A DNA stretch of 46,858 bases from an uncultured Bacillota bacterium (GTDB lineage Bacteria; Bacillota_I; Bacilli_A; RFN20; CAG-288), in contig CASFYT010000014.1 in NCBI GenBank assembly GCA_949299015.1, forward strand, positions 1-46,858, in the 5' to 3' direction. Below are positions 34,866 to 43,811 of this stretch, piece by piece. The notes below the pieces were generated by a model. It saw nothing but the letters and a program-made list of their open reading frames with translations. It was not told the DNA's origin and did no database searches. Every line of letters begins with the position of its first letter. Position 1 is the stretch's first letter. A program made the position numbers and the translations under genes.

Positions 34866-34884
34866 AGTCCCTCTGGGACTTTTT
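34866..34884 (+). terminator. Possible attenuator in the rpmG leader
   Basis: Stem AGTCCC/GGGACT with loop TCT followed directly by four more T. It is too weak for a strong terminator but sits within the first transcribed bases, so it could act as an attenuator or pause site for the secretion/ribosome operon. Confidence 0.4.
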
Positions 34885-34906
34885 CAATGCAACGCTGAGG
34901 TGACAT

Positions 34907-35053
34907 ATGCGAGAGAAAGTTTCGTTGGTCTGCACGGAATGTGAAGCGAGGAACTACAACGCCACGAAGAAGAAGACGGATTCGGTGCGCCTTGAAGTTC
35001 GGAAGTTCTGCCCGAAGTGCGGCAAGTACACTCTCCATAGGGAAGGGAAATGA
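34907..35053 (+). CDS. rpmG: 50S ribosomal protein L33
   Basis: This 48-aa protein starts [17 protein letters not shown] and ends [10 protein letters not shown]. The zinc ribbon pairs CTEC and CPKC are both present, so this is the zinc-binding form of L33. GAGGTG precedes the ATG. It overlaps secE by ATGA, the usual rpmG-secE-nusG order of Bacillota. Confidence 0.95.
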   Translation: MREKVSLVCTECEARNYNATKKKTDSVRLEVRKFCPKCGKYTLHREGK

Positions 35054-35328
35054 TCATGAAGAAAATCACGAGATACTTCCGTGGTGTCGGAGAAGAAGCC
35101 CGTCGTATCCGCTGGCCCAGCCGCAAGGATCTGTTCCAGTCGGTCGCCAAGGTCCTGGCCATCGGCATCGTCGCGGCCTTGGCCATCGTCTTGTCGGACT
35201 ATCTCATCATGCAGATCATCCATGCGGTGGAGGAAGCCTATCCCAGTGCGACAAGCGGCACGTCGAGCTCGACGGGTGAGGCCGTCGCGATGCTGGCACA
35301 GAACGTTCAGCGTCTCTTAGGGAGGTAA
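35050..35328 (+). CDS. secE: Preprotein translocase subunit SecE
   Basis: This 92-aa SecE has a short cytoplasmic stretch with the conserved [13 protein letters not shown], followed by one membrane helix ([19 protein letters not shown]). It stabilises SecY in the export channel. It may start at 35050 (overlapping the rpmG stop) or at the in-frame ATG 35056. The C-terminal 25 or so residues after the helix are Ser/Thr-rich and longer than usual. nusG follows after 6 nt. Confidence 0.93.
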   Translation: MIMKKITRYFRGVGEEARRIRWPSRKDLFQSVAKVLAIGIVAALAIVLSDYLIMQIIHAVEEAYPSATSGTSSSTGEAVAMLAQNVQRLLGR

Positions 35329-35334
35329 GGCAAG

Positions 35335-36072
35335 ATGGAAGAAGAGAACAAGTACATCGGCGAAGACCGTCGGACTTCGGTCGAGAAGGCCTTGGAGTCG
35401 GAAGACTCCAGGGAATACAATCCGAGCATCGGTCAGGTCTATTCGGATGCGGGCGACAGCTCGAACGACGACCTTCCGGAAAAGGCGTGGTACGTCATCA
35501 ACACCTTCGCCATGCGCGAACGGCAGGTCAAGGACATGCTGGAGAAGCGCGCCAAGTCCATGAACATGGAAGACAAGATCTTCCGCGTCATCTGCGCCGA
35601 GTATGAGGAGCCCATCCTCGACGAGAACGGAAAGCCCAAGATCGTCAAGGACAAGAAGACGGGAAAGATGATTCCGAAGGTGAAGATTCGCAACTACTAC
35701 CCGGGATATATCTTCGTCGAGATGATCATGACCGACGAGACGTGGTTCGTCGTCCGTAACACTCCGGGCGTTTCGGGCATCACCGGCTCTTCCGGCAAGG
35801 GCGCCAAGCCGTTCCCGATTCCGCGCGAGGAGATCGAACCGGTTCTGAAGAGAATGCACATCGAGGATCCGGACATGTACTCCGATTATCAGGTCGGGGA
35901 CATCGTCAAGATCCTTTCCGGAACCTTCGCGGATGCGGAAGGCACCATCGCCGCCGTCCGTCCCGAGGCTTCGGAAGTGGACATCCAGATCACTCTCTTC
36001 GGACGCCCGACCTCCATCACGGCGAAGTATTCCGAGATCGAGAAGGTCTCCAACCATCCCCAAACCCTCTGA
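35335..36072 (+). CDS. nusG: Transcription elongation factor NusG
   Basis: This 245-aa NusG has an acidic N-terminal extension of about 50 residues, then the NGN domain (KAWYVINTFAMRERQVKDML ... YPGYIFVEM ... WFVVRNTPGVSGI), and a C-terminal KOW domain (YQVGDIVKILSGTFADAEG). Between NGN strands lies a lysine-rich insert of about 25 residues (around ENGKPKIVKDKKTG), as in Mollicutes-type NusG. It binds RNA polymerase and controls pausing and termination. It is unusual that a sugar-kinase gene, not rplK-rplA, follows at 36074. Confidence 0.95.
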   Translation: MEEENKYIGEDRRTSVEKALESEDSREYNPSIGQVYSDAGDSSNDDLPEKAWYVINTFAMRERQVKDMLEKRAKSMNMEDKIFRVICAEYEEPILDENGKPKIVKDKKTGKMIPKVKIRNYYPGYIFVEMIMTDETWFVVRNTPGVSGITGSSGKGAKPFPIPREEIEPVLKRMHIEDPDMYSDYQVGDIVKILSGTFADAEGTIAAVRPEASEVDIQITLFGRPTSITAKYSEIEKVSNHPQTL

Positions 36073-36073
36073 C

Positions 36074-36964
36074 ATGGCGAAGGACATCCTGGTCATCGGC
36101 GGCAGCAACATCGACATCAAGGCCACGTCGCTTTCGGACCTTGTCCTTCACGATTCCAACATCGGATCTTTCACCCTCTCCCACGGAGGGGTGTCCAGGA
36201 ACGTCGTCGAGAACCTCTTGAGGCTTCGTGACGACGTTCTTTTTTTGACGGCCCTCGGTCGGGAGGAAGAGGCCGCGGCCATGCAAAGGGAGCTGGCGGA
36301 GCTCGGCGGAAAGGTCCTCGTCCTGCGGGACGACAGGCCGACGGCGCGCTATATCGCCATCCATGACAAGGACGGAGACCTGTACGTCGCCGTCTGCGAC
36401 TCCGAGATCCTCGACACACTGCGTCCGGAGCACTTCCTTCCCTTCGACGAGACGATCCAAGCGCACGAGTTCATCGCCGTCGACACCAACCTCTCGAAGG
36501 AAGCTCTCGACTTTCTTTTCGAACGTTACTCTGGACATCGTTTCCTTGTCGAAGGCGTTTCCGCCAACAAGATCGTCCGCCTCGCCGACCATCTTCCGGA
36601 CATCGCCCTTCTCAAGTGCAACCGCATGGAGGCCAAAGTCCTCCTTGGGGCCGACCTTCCCTCGGCGGAACTGGCCCTGGAACTTTCCCGGCGCGGACTC
36701 TTTTCGGCCGTCATCACCGACGGCGACCGGGACGTCACGATCCTGGAGGCGGGAAAGGTCTCCTCTCTCCCTGTCGTCAAGGCAGAGCATGTCGTCTCGA
36801 CGATGGGCTGCGGAGACGCCCTCTTCGCGGGCCTGCTCCATGGACTCCATCTCCGCTGGAGCCTGCCTCGGGCGGTCTTCTTCGGAATCGAAATGTCGTC
36901 CGCCACTCTATCCTCTCCTTATGCTGTCGATTCGGACATCGCGGAGAAGGTCCTGAAGAAATAA
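36074..36964 (+). CDS. psuK: PfkB-family kinase, probably pseudouridine kinase
   Basis: This 296-aa kinase starts MAKDILVIGGSNIDIKATS and has the PsuK-like motif SHGGVSRNVVENLLRL. Further marks are FIAVDTNLSKEAL, LKCNRMEAKVLLG and the catalytic loop TMGCGDALFAGLLHG, in which the usual GAGD is GCGD. These match pseudouridine kinase, which phosphorylates pseudouridine for breakdown to uracil and ribose 5-phosphate. No pseudouridine glycosidase gene is nearby. The ATG lies one base after the nusG stop, so the gene is in the rpmG-secE-nusG transcript. An adenosine or ribokinase-type specificity cannot be excluded. Confidence 0.8.
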   Translation: MAKDILVIGGSNIDIKATSLSDLVLHDSNIGSFTLSHGGVSRNVVENLLRLRDDVLFLTALGREEEAAAMQRELAELGGKVLVLRDDRPTARYIAIHDKDGDLYVAVCDSEILDTLRPEHFLPFDETIQAHEFIAVDTNLSKEALDFLFERYSGHRFLVEGVSANKIVRLADHLPDIALLKCNRMEAKVLLGADLPSAELALELSRRGLFSAVITDGDRDVTILEAGKVSSLPVVKAEHVVSTMGCGDALFAGLLHGLHLRWSLPRAVFFGIEMSSATLSSPYAVDSDIAEKVLKK

Positions 36965-37025
36965 AACCGCTTTTTCTCTATCGAAGAAAGTCGGATAGAA
37001 ATCAAGCAGACGGAAGACATTTTTT

Positions 37026-37075
37026 GTAGAGAGAAAAAGGGCTGCCCGGATGAAGAATCCAGGCAGCCCTTCTTT
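37026..37075. terminator. Terminator between psuK-like gene and the M13 peptidase
   Basis: Stem GGGCTGCC/GGCAGCCC (37039-37046 with 37062-37069) extended by GGAT/ATCC inside the loop. On the minus strand it runs into TTTTTCTC, and on the plus strand into TTCTTTG. A longer repeat TTTTTCTCTA (36971-36980) pairs with TAGAGAGAAAAA (37027-37038). Confidence 0.8.
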
Positions 37076-37081
37076 GTGGTC

Positions 37082-38983
37082 TTACCAGATGATGACGCGC
37101 TTGTCCTCCGGAAGGAACATGCCGTCCCCTTCCTTGACGGAGAAGGCCTTGTAGAACTGAGGGAAGTTTCGAACCTGCATGTCGGCTCGATAGTAGGCCG
37201 GCGAGTGGACGTCGATGGAAAGAAGCAGGCGCGTGTATTCGGGCCTGGCCTTGCTGCACCAGATGCGGGCGAAGTTGAGGAAGAAGCTCTGGTAGTCGGG
37301 ATTCTCGATGTTCCGCTCCATGGTCTCCAGGGAGGAGGCGACGCCGCCGTTGTCGGCGATGTTCTCGCTGACGACGAGCTTGCCGTTGACCTTTCCTCCG
37401 GCCAGGGGGAGGTTGTCGAACTGCTCGATCATGGCCTGGGTCTTCACCCGGAAGGTCTCGTAGTCCTTCTTCGTCCACCAGTTGTTGATGTTGCCGAATT
37501 CGTCCATCTGGGCGCCGTTGTTGTCGAAGGCGTGGCTGATCTCGTGTCCGATGACGGTTCCGATGCCGCCGTAGTTCTCCTCCTTCTTCTGGTGGATGTC
37601 GTAGAAGGGGGCCTGCAGGATCGCGGCCGGGAAGGTGATGTCGTTGGAGCAGGGATTGTAGCAGGCGTTGACGAGATGGGCGTCCATGCCCCAGAGGCTG
37701 CGGTCGACCGGTTCGGACAGGAGGCGGTCGCTGTAGCGTCCCCGCTCCCTGTTCAGGGTGTCGACGATCTCGGCCAGGGAGCTTTCGGGATCGAAGGCGA
37801 GGAAGGAATAGAGCGGATCGTTTCGTTCGGGATAGCCGATCTTGAGGACGATCTTGTCGAGCTTGAAGATGGCCTTCCGACGGGTCTCGGGGCTGAGCCA
37901 GGTGTTCTTGGAAAGCCGGTTCTTGTAGGTCTCGATGAGGTCCTTGACGATCTGGATCACGTCTTCCTTCGCCTGCTTCCCGAAGTATTTCCTGCCGTAG
38001 TAGACGCCTACGGGGCCGCCGAAGTAGCGGTTGGCCAGGCGATAGGCGAACTTATCCTTGGTCGCGCCCTTCTTCTGTCCCGAAAGGGTCCTTCCGAAGA
38101 TTCCGGAGAGGTCGCGGAGCTCCTCGGAGAGGTAGGGGGCGAAAGAAAGGGCGACCTTGGTCTTGGCCCAGCCGAGGTAGAGGGAGACCGTCCTTTCGTT
38201 GAAGACCGTGGAGAAGCCTTCGAAGTAGCGGGGCTCCATGACGATGACCTTCTTGGGCAGGACGCCGTAGCGGACGCGGAGGAAGGAGCGCATCTTCAGG
38301 GGCGCCATCTGCTCGACGAGGGTCTCCGTCTCGACGGGGTTGTAGCTCTTGATGTAGTCGGCCAGCTCCTCCTGGCTCTTGACGAGCGTCGAGAGGAGCT
38401 TGTCGAAGGCGAGGGCGTCCTTGACGATCTTCTTGGCCTTCCTTTCCTTATAGAAGCGGGAAAGAATCTTCTCCGCCATGTCCTGATAGACGGAAAGCAG
38501 CTTCTTTCCGGCCTCCTTTCCGTAATACGTCGTATCGGGAAGGATGATGGAGGGGGCCGTGACGAGGACGATGTGACGGGAGGTGTCCTTCATGTCGGCG
38601 TCGACGCCGATCTCGAAGGGGAGGGGGATGTTGTTGTCATAGAAATACGGAAGGAAGTCGACGACGTCGTCGACGGTCTTCCACTGGTCGAGGTAGGAGA
38701 GCTTCTTCTGGACGTAGGCGAAGCCTTCCTTCTTCCTTTCGTCGTCCTCCATCGCCTTCTCATAGAGTAGGACCGCCTTGTCGACGAGCGGGTCGTTGCT
38801 CTTCCGCCCGCGGGCGAGGGCCTTGAACTCCTTGAGCATCGTCTTCTCGACGTTGTCGCGGAGCGTGATGAATCCGCCGACGCTGGAATGGTCGGCCGGG
38901 ATCCTCGCCTTCTGAACGAAGTCGCCGTTGACGTATTGATAGAGGTCGTCCTGAACGCGGACTTCCGTCTTTTCTTCTGTCAT
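37082..38983 (-). CDS. pepO: M13-family (neprilysin-like) zinc endopeptidase
   Basis: This 633-aa oligopeptidase has the N-terminal M13 domain (DDLYQYVNGDFVQKA), the NACYNP substrate motif, the zinc site HEISHAFD with Glu, ENIADNGG with the third zinc ligand, and the C-terminal RADMQVRNFPQFYKAF stretch. There is no signal peptide, so it acts in the cytoplasm on short peptides, as PepO of lactic bacteria does. The start was set at MTEEKTEV (38983), 7-8 nt after AGGAGG; the ATG two codons earlier is too close. It is monocistronic. Confidence 0.93.
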   Translation of the reverse strand: MTEEKTEVRVQDDLYQYVNGDFVQKARIPADHSSVGGFITLRDNVEKTMLKEFKALARGRKSNDPLVDKAVLLYEKAMEDDERKKEGFAYVQKKLSYLDQWKTVDDVVDFLPYFYDNNIPLPFEIGVDADMKDTSRHIVLVTAPSIILPDTTYYGKEAGKKLLSVYQDMAEKILSRFYKERKAKKIVKDALAFDKLLSTLVKSQEELADYIKSYNPVETETLVEQMAPLKMRSFLRVRYGVLPKKVIVMEPRYFEGFSTVFNERTVSLYLGWAKTKVALSFAPYLSEELRDLSGIFGRTLSGQKKGATKDKFAYRLANRYFGGPVGVYYGRKYFGKQAKEDVIQIVKDLIETYKNRLSKNTWLSPETRRKAIFKLDKIVLKIGYPERNDPLYSFLAFDPESSLAEIVDTLNRERGRYSDRLLSEPVDRSLWGMDAHLVNACYNPCSNDITFPAAILQAPFYDIHQKKEENYGGIGTVIGHEISHAFDNNGAQMDEFGNINNWWTKKDYETFRVKTQAMIEQFDNLPLAGGKVNGKLVVSENIADNGGVASSLETMERNIENPDYQSFFLNFARIWCSKARPEYTRLLLSIDVHSPAYYRADMQVRNFPQFYKAFSVKEGDGMFLPEDKRVIIW

Positions 38984-39116
38984 GTTCATGCCTCCTTGCA
39001 CACTTTCATTCCTCTATTATCGCACAGGCGAAGGCAAGAGAGGAGAAAGAAAGCAGGAAAAGAGGAAGGAAACCGTTCCGAGCCGTGTCCTCTTCCCCGG
39101 GAGTTTCAAAAAACCT

Positions 39117-39145
39117 TTGACAAGCGGAACGGCGCTCTCTATAAT
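39117..39145 (+). promoter_or_regulatory. Consensus promoter of the str operon
   Basis: TTGACA (39117-39122), exactly 17 bases, TATAAT (39140-39145): a perfect sigma-A promoter. The leader to rpsL is about 95 nt. Confidence 0.92.
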
Positions 39146-39244
39146 TCTCGATGCTGTCGTTTCGTGGCTTTGCGCCTTCTTTTTATGGAAAAAGGTGGAA
39201 ACGCCCGGAGCAGAGGCAGCTGATTCGCATTTTGGAGGATACAA

Positions 39245-39670
39245 ATGCCAACAATCAACCAGCTCGTGAGAAACGAGAGAAAGAAGCCCGTCTACAAGTC
39301 CAAGTCTCCGGCCTTGGGAAAGAGATGGGATTCCCTCAACAAGAGGGAGAGGCAGATTCCTGCCCCGCAGAAGAAGGGTGTCTGCACCCGTGTCGGAACG
39401 ATGACGCCGAAGAAGCCGAACTCGGCGGCTCGTAAGTACGCCAGAGTCCGTCTTTCCAACGGCTACGAAGTCACGGCCTACATCGGCGGCGAGGGACACA
39501 ACCTTCAGGAACACAAGGTCGTCCTCATCCGCGGCGGCCATGTCCGCGACCTTCCTGGCGTCCGTTACCACATCATCCGCGGAGCCCTTGAATGCTTCGG
39601 CGTCGAGAACCGCAAGCAGGGCCGTTCCCTCTACGGAACGAAGAAGGATGGAAGCATCCAGAAGAAGTAA
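39245..39670 (+). CDS. rpsL: 30S ribosomal protein S12
   Basis: This 141-aa S12 starts [15 protein letters not shown]. It has the decoding-site segments [11 protein letters not shown] and [10 protein letters not shown], with the lysines whose mutation gives streptomycin resistance in wild-type form. An insert between PALGKRW and IPAPQKKGV is typical for this branch of Bacillota. GGAGGA precedes the ATG. It is the first gene of rpsL-rpsG-fusA-tuf; no rpoBC is upstream. Confidence 0.97.
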   Translation: MPTINQLVRNERKKPVYKSKSPALGKRWDSLNKRERQIPAPQKKGVCTRVGTMTPKKPNSAARKYARVRLSNGYEVTAYIGGEGHNLQEHKVVLIRGGHVRDLPGVRYHIIRGALECFGVENRKQGRSLYGTKKDGSIQKK

Positions 39671-39685
39671 GGAGGAACGACAACA

Positions 39686-40159
39686 ATGCCTAGAAAGAAC
39701 GGTTCCGTCTCCAAGAGAGACGTTCTCCCCGATCCGATCTACAACTCCAAGCTGGTCACGCGTCTGATCAACCGCATCATGCTCGACGGAAAGAAGGGCG
39801 TCGCCCAGACGATCCTCTACGGCGCCTTCAACAAGGTCGAGGCCAAGACGGGCAAGCCGGCCCTCGAGGTCTTCGAGATCGCCCTCGGCAACATCATGCC
39901 GGAAGTCGAGCTCAAGGCGCGTCGCGTCGGCGCGAGCAACTACCAGGTCCCGGTCGAGGTCTCGGCCGAGAGGAAGGTCACCCTGGGACTCCGCTGGCTT
40001 GTCACCTATGCGCGTCTTCGCAACGAGAAGACGATGACGGACAAGCTCGCCGGCGAGATCATCGACGCGGCCAACGGCACGGGCGGCGCGGTCAAGAGAA
40101 GAGACGACATGCACAAGACGGCCGAAGCCAACAAGGCCTACGCTCACTATCGCTGGTAA
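39686..40159 (+). CDS. rpsG: 30S ribosomal protein S7
   Basis: This 157-aa S7 starts [17 protein letters not shown] and is full length. It includes the [25 protein letters not shown] core and the conserved C-terminal helix with [20 protein letters not shown]. An AAGGAGG lies before the ATG, 15 nt after rpsL. Confidence 0.97.
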   Translation: MPRKNGSVSKRDVLPDPIYNSKLVTRLINRIMLDGKKGVAQTILYGAFNKVEAKTGKPALEVFEIALGNIMPEVELKARRVGASNYQVPVEVSAERKVTLGLRWLVTYARLRNEKTMTDKLAGEIIDAANGTGGAVKRRDDMHKTAEANKAYAHYRW

Positions 40160-40198
40160 TCCCGATCGTCGTTTTGAATTGAAAAGGAAAACCGAATC

Positions 40199-42328
40199 AT
40201 GGCAATGGATAACGATCAGGCGATGAATGCGACCTATGAGGCCGTACCGCTTGAGAAAGTGAGAAACATCGGCATCATGGCGCACATCGATGCCGGCAAG
40301 ACAACGACGTCCGAACGTATCCTCTACTATACGGGCAAGACCCACAAGATCGGTGAGGTCCACGACGGCGGCGCCTCGATGGACTTCGATCCGCAGGAGC
40401 AGAAGAGAGGCATCACGATCTACTCGGCTGCCACCACCTGCCTGTGGAAAGGCTACCGCATCAACCTCATCGACACTCCGGGGCACGTCGACTTCACGGC
40501 GGAAGTCGAGCGCTCCCTCCGCGTCCTCGACGGCGCGGTCTGCGTCCTCGACGGCAAGAACGGCGTCGAACCGCAGACGGAGACGGTCTGGAGACAGGCC
40601 GACAAGTACAACATCCCCCGCATCGTCTTCGTCAACAAGCTCGATGCGACGGGTGCCGACTTCGAGATGTCCGTCTCTTCCGTCAAGGAAAGGCTGGGAG
40701 GCAACGGCGTCGCCATCGCCTATCCGGTCGGCCTTGAGCAGAACCTTCTGGGCTTGATCGACCTGGTCGAGATGAAGGCGTGGCTCTGGGACCTCGACGC
40801 GAAGAAGTCGGCGGACATGCAGCCCAACATCGTGGAGCTCTCGGAAGTTCCGAGCCAGTACGCCCACGACATCGAGCAGGCCCGCTTCTATCGTTCGATC
40901 CTCATCGACCAGCTGGCCAACTTCGACGACGAGATCATGAACATGGTCCTCGAGGAGAAGGAGCCTTCGACGGAGCAGATCAAGGCGGCGATCCGCAAGG
41001 GAGTCCTCTCGGGCCACATCTATCCCTGCATCCCCGGCTCGGCCTACAAGAACAAGGGCGTCCAGTACGTCCTCGACTCCGTCCTCGCCTACCTTCCTTC
41101 CCCGCTGGACATCCCTCCGGCCGAGGGAACGGGAGAGGATGGCGCGAAGATCGTCTGCAATCCCGATCCCAAGGCGCCGTTCGTCGCCCTGGCCTTCAAG
41201 ATCACGACCAACCAGTTCGGAAACCTCTGCTTCTTCCGCGTCTATTCCGGAACGATCAAGGCGGGATCCTACATCTACAACGTCCGTAAGGGCACCAAGG
41301 AGCGCGTCTCCCGTCTGGTCCTCATGAACGCGTCCTCTTCGGAGAGCATCTCCGAGGCCAAGGCCGGCGAAATCGCCGCGGCCATCGGCTTCTCGGCAAC
41401 GCGCACGGGCGATACGCTCGTCGGCGAGAACGACACGAAGGTGACCCTGGAAACCATCAAGTTCGCCGATCCGGTCATCTCCGAGGCCATCGAGCCGGTC
41501 AGCAAGAACGACCAGGACAAGATGGCGGCGGCCTTGGTGAAGTTCACCGAGGAAGACCCGACCTTCCACTACTACACCAACGAGGAGACGGGACAGGGCA
41601 TCATCGCCGGCGTCGGCGAGCTTCAGCTCGACGTCAACGTCACCCGTCTGAAGAACGACTACAAGATCAACGTCAAGGTCGGCGCCCCGCAGGTCGCCTA
41701 TCGCGAGACGATCCGCAAGGAGAACTCCTGCGAAGGTAAGTACATCAAGCAGTCGGGCGGCCACGGCCAGTACGGCCACGTCGTCTTCAAGCTCGAGCCC
41801 AATCCGGGCAAGGGCATCGAAGTCGTCGACGCCATCACGGGCGGCGCCATCCCGAAGGAATTCATCAAGCCTTCGATCGAAGGTCTCAAGGAGGCCCTCG
41901 AGCGCGGCATGATCGCCGGCTACCCGGTCATCGACGTCAAGGCGACTCTCTACGACGGCTCCTACCACGACGTCGACTCCTCTGAGGCGGCCTACAAGCT
42001 CGCTTCGGCCCAGGCCGTCAAGGTGGCGGCGGAGAAGTGCGATCCGGTCATCCTGGAGCCCATCGTCCGCGCCGACATCACGACGCCTCTCGACTATGTC
42101 GGAACCGTCATGGGAGACATCTCTTCCCGTCGCGGCAGCGTCGAAGGCATGGTCCAGAAGGCCAACGCCCAGGTCATCTCGGCGACGATCCCGCTCGCCA
42201 ACATGTTCGGATACATCTCCGACCTTCGTTCGATGACCCAGGGACGCGGCATCTACTCCATGGAGTTCGACCACTATCAGGAAGTTCCTCGCTCCGTTCA
42301 GGAGGAGATCGTCAAGAAGCGCGGCTAA
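40199..42328 (+). CDS. fusA: Elongation factor G
   Basis: This 709-aa translocation GTPase has the P-loop [11 protein letters not shown], switch [12 protein letters not shown], switch [10 protein letters not shown] and [10 protein letters not shown]. Domains II to V follow, with the GHGQYGHV and [16 protein letters not shown] motifs. About eight extra residues precede the usual start (MAMDNDQA). The AAAGGAAAA upstream is a modest ribosome site. It lies 39 nt after rpsG, in standard str-operon order. Confidence 0.97.
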   Translation: MAMDNDQAMNATYEAVPLEKVRNIGIMAHIDAGKTTTSERILYYTGKTHKIGEVHDGGASMDFDPQEQKRGITIYSAATTCLWKGYRINLIDTPGHVDFTAEVERSLRVLDGAVCVLDGKNGVEPQTETVWRQADKYNIPRIVFVNKLDATGADFEMSVSSVKERLGGNGVAIAYPVGLEQNLLGLIDLVEMKAWLWDLDAKKSADMQPNIVELSEVPSQYAHDIEQARFYRSILIDQLANFDDEIMNMVLEEKEPSTEQIKAAIRKGVLSGHIYPCIPGSAYKNKGVQYVLDSVLAYLPSPLDIPPAEGTGEDGAKIVCNPDPKAPFVALAFKITTNQFGNLCFFRVYSGTIKAGSYIYNVRKGTKERVSRLVLMNASSSESISEAKAGEIAAAIGFSATRTGDTLVGENDTKVTLETIKFADPVISEAIEPVSKNDQDKMAAALVKFTEEDPTFHYYTNEETGQGIIAGVGELQLDVNVTRLKNDYKINVKVGAPQVAYRETIRKENSCEGKYIKQSGGHGQYGHVVFKLEPNPGKGIEVVDAITGGAIPKEFIKPSIEGLKEALERGMIAGYPVIDVKATLYDGSYHDVDSSEAAYKLASAQAVKVAAEKCDPVILEPIVRADITTPLDYVGTVMGDISSRRGSVEGMVQKANAQVISATIPLANMFGYISDLRSMTQGRGIYSMEFDHYQEVPRSVQEEIVKKRG

Positions 42329-42339
42329 GGCCTCCCTTC

Positions 42340-42368
42340 TTGAAAAGAAGCTGTCGATTGTGTATAGT
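42340..42368 (+). promoter_or_regulatory. Separate tuf promoter
   Basis: TTGAAA (42340-42345), 17 bases, TATAGT (42363-42368), between fusA and tuf. It gives tuf its own supply of transcripts with a GGAGGAAAAAA leader. Confidence 0.8.
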
Positions 42369-42401
42369 CATTAAGATTGATAACCTGGAGGAAAAAACAA
42401 C

Positions 42402-43586
42402 ATGGCTAAGCAGAAATTCGACCGTTCCAAGCCGAATGTGAACATCGGCACGATCGGTCACGTCGATCACGGCAAGACCACCCTGACCGCCGCCATCACC
42501 CTCACCCTCTCCAAGCAGGGCCTTGCGCAGGCTGTCCGTTACGATCAGGTTGACGCCGCTCCTGAAGAGAAGGCCCGTGGCGTCACCATCAACGCGGCCC
42601 ACATCGAGTACGAGACGGCGAAGAGGCATTACTGCCACGTCGACTGCCCTGGGCACGCGGACTACATCAAGAACATGATCACCGGTGCCGCCCAGATGGA
42701 CGGCGCGATCCTTGTCGTCGCGGCGACCGATGGCGTCATGCCCCAGACCCGTGAGCACGTCCTGCTCGCCCGTCAGGTCGGCGTCCCCTACATCGTCGTC
42801 TTCCTCAACAAGTGCGATGCGGTCGACGATCCTGAGCTGATCGACCTCGTCGAGATGGATGTCCGTGACCTTCTCAACAAGTACGGCTATCCGGGCGACG
42901 AGATCCCTGTCATCCGCGGTTCCGCCCTCAAGGCGCTGAACGACGACGCCGAAGCGCAGAAGAGCATCATGGAGCTCATGGATGCGGTCGACAAGTACAT
43001 CCCCGATCCGAAGCGTGATACCGAGAAGCCCTTCCTGCTCGCGGTCGAAGACGTCATGACCATCACCGGCCGTGGCACCGTCGCGACGGGTAGAGTCGAG
43101 AGAGGCATCATCAAGCCGAACGATGAAGTCGAAATCGTCGGCATCCTCCCGACCCGCAAGTGCGTCTGCACTTCGCTCGAAATGTTCCGCAAGACCCTCG
43201 ACTACGCCGAGGCCGGCGACAACGTCGGCGCTCTGCTTCGTGGCGTCGACCGCGATCAGATCGTCCGTGGCCAGGTCCTTTGCAAGCCGGGCTCCATCAC
43301 GCCGCACAAGAAGTTCAAGTGCCAGGTCTACGTCCTGAAGAAGGAAGAGGGCGGCCGTCACACGGCTTTCGCCAGCAACTATCGTCCTCAGTTCTACTTC
43401 CGTACGACCGACGTCACCGGTACCGTCTCCCTTCCCGAGGGAACGATGATGGTCATGCCGGGCGACAACGTCGAGCTCACCGTCGAGCTCATCCACTCCA
43501 TCGCCCTCGACGCCAACACGAAGTTCTCCATCCGTGAGGGTGGCCACACCGTCGGTGCGGGCACCGTCACCGAGATCATCGAATAA
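42402..43586 (+). CDS. tuf: Elongation factor Tu
   Basis: This 394-aa EF-Tu carries [30 protein letters not shown] and NKCD, followed by domains II and III ([15 protein letters not shown] ... [15 protein letters not shown]). It delivers aminoacyl-tRNA to the ribosome. CTGGAGG precedes the ATG. A strong terminator follows, so this is the last gene of the str operon. Confidence 0.98.
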   Translation: MAKQKFDRSKPNVNIGTIGHVDHGKTTLTAAITLTLSKQGLAQAVRYDQVDAAPEEKARGVTINAAHIEYETAKRHYCHVDCPGHADYIKNMITGAAQMDGAILVVAATDGVMPQTREHVLLARQVGVPYIVVFLNKCDAVDDPELIDLVEMDVRDLLNKYGYPGDEIPVIRGSALKALNDDAEAQKSIMELMDAVDKYIPDPKRDTEKPFLLAVEDVMTITGRGTVATGRVERGIIKPNDEVEIVGILPTRKCVCTSLEMFRKTLDYAEAGDNVGALLRGVDRDQIVRGQVLCKPGSITPHKKFKCQVYVLKKEEGGRHTAFASNYRPQFYFRTTDVTGTVSLPEGTMMVMPGDNVELTVELIHSIALDANTKFSIREGGHTVGAGTVTEIIE

Positions 43587-43594
43587 GTCTCGTG

Positions 43595-43625
43595 AAGCGC
43601 CTACCTTCCGGGTAGGCGCTTTTCC
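43595..43625 (+). terminator. tuf terminator
   Basis: An 11-bp stem AAGCGCCTACC/GGTAGGCGCTT with loop TTCCG, followed by TTCCTTT. Confidence 0.88.
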
Positions 43626-43725
43626 TTTGCTTTCTTCGAGAAAGGCCTTCCTTCGCATCCGTCTTGCCCCTCTCTCCCTCGCCGAAGGACTTCGTGGAAG
43701 CGCATTCGGGGTTCCGGGGGTGGGC

Positions 43726-43754
43726 TTTCTATCCTTCCGGAACTCTGCTAAGAT
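43726..43754 (+). promoter_or_regulatory. Promoter of the BIg2 lipoprotein gene
   Basis: TTTCTA (43726-43731), 17 bases, TAAGAT (43749-43754). TTTCTA also appears at the -35 position before nifJ and before 6632. Confidence 0.5.
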
Positions 43755-43811
43755 AGAAGATGAACCTGAACAAGAAAGGAAAAAAGGACTTTCAGGGGTC
43801 CGACCCAAAGC

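Noticed and set aside
34627-34944. Open frame upstream of and overlapping rpmG
   Set aside because: It runs across the rpmG promoter, attenuator and ribosome site, and the product has no coherent features.
39017-42274. Long antisense frame over rpsL-rpsG-fusA
   Set aside because: The opposite strand holds unmistakable str-operon genes with a consensus promoter.
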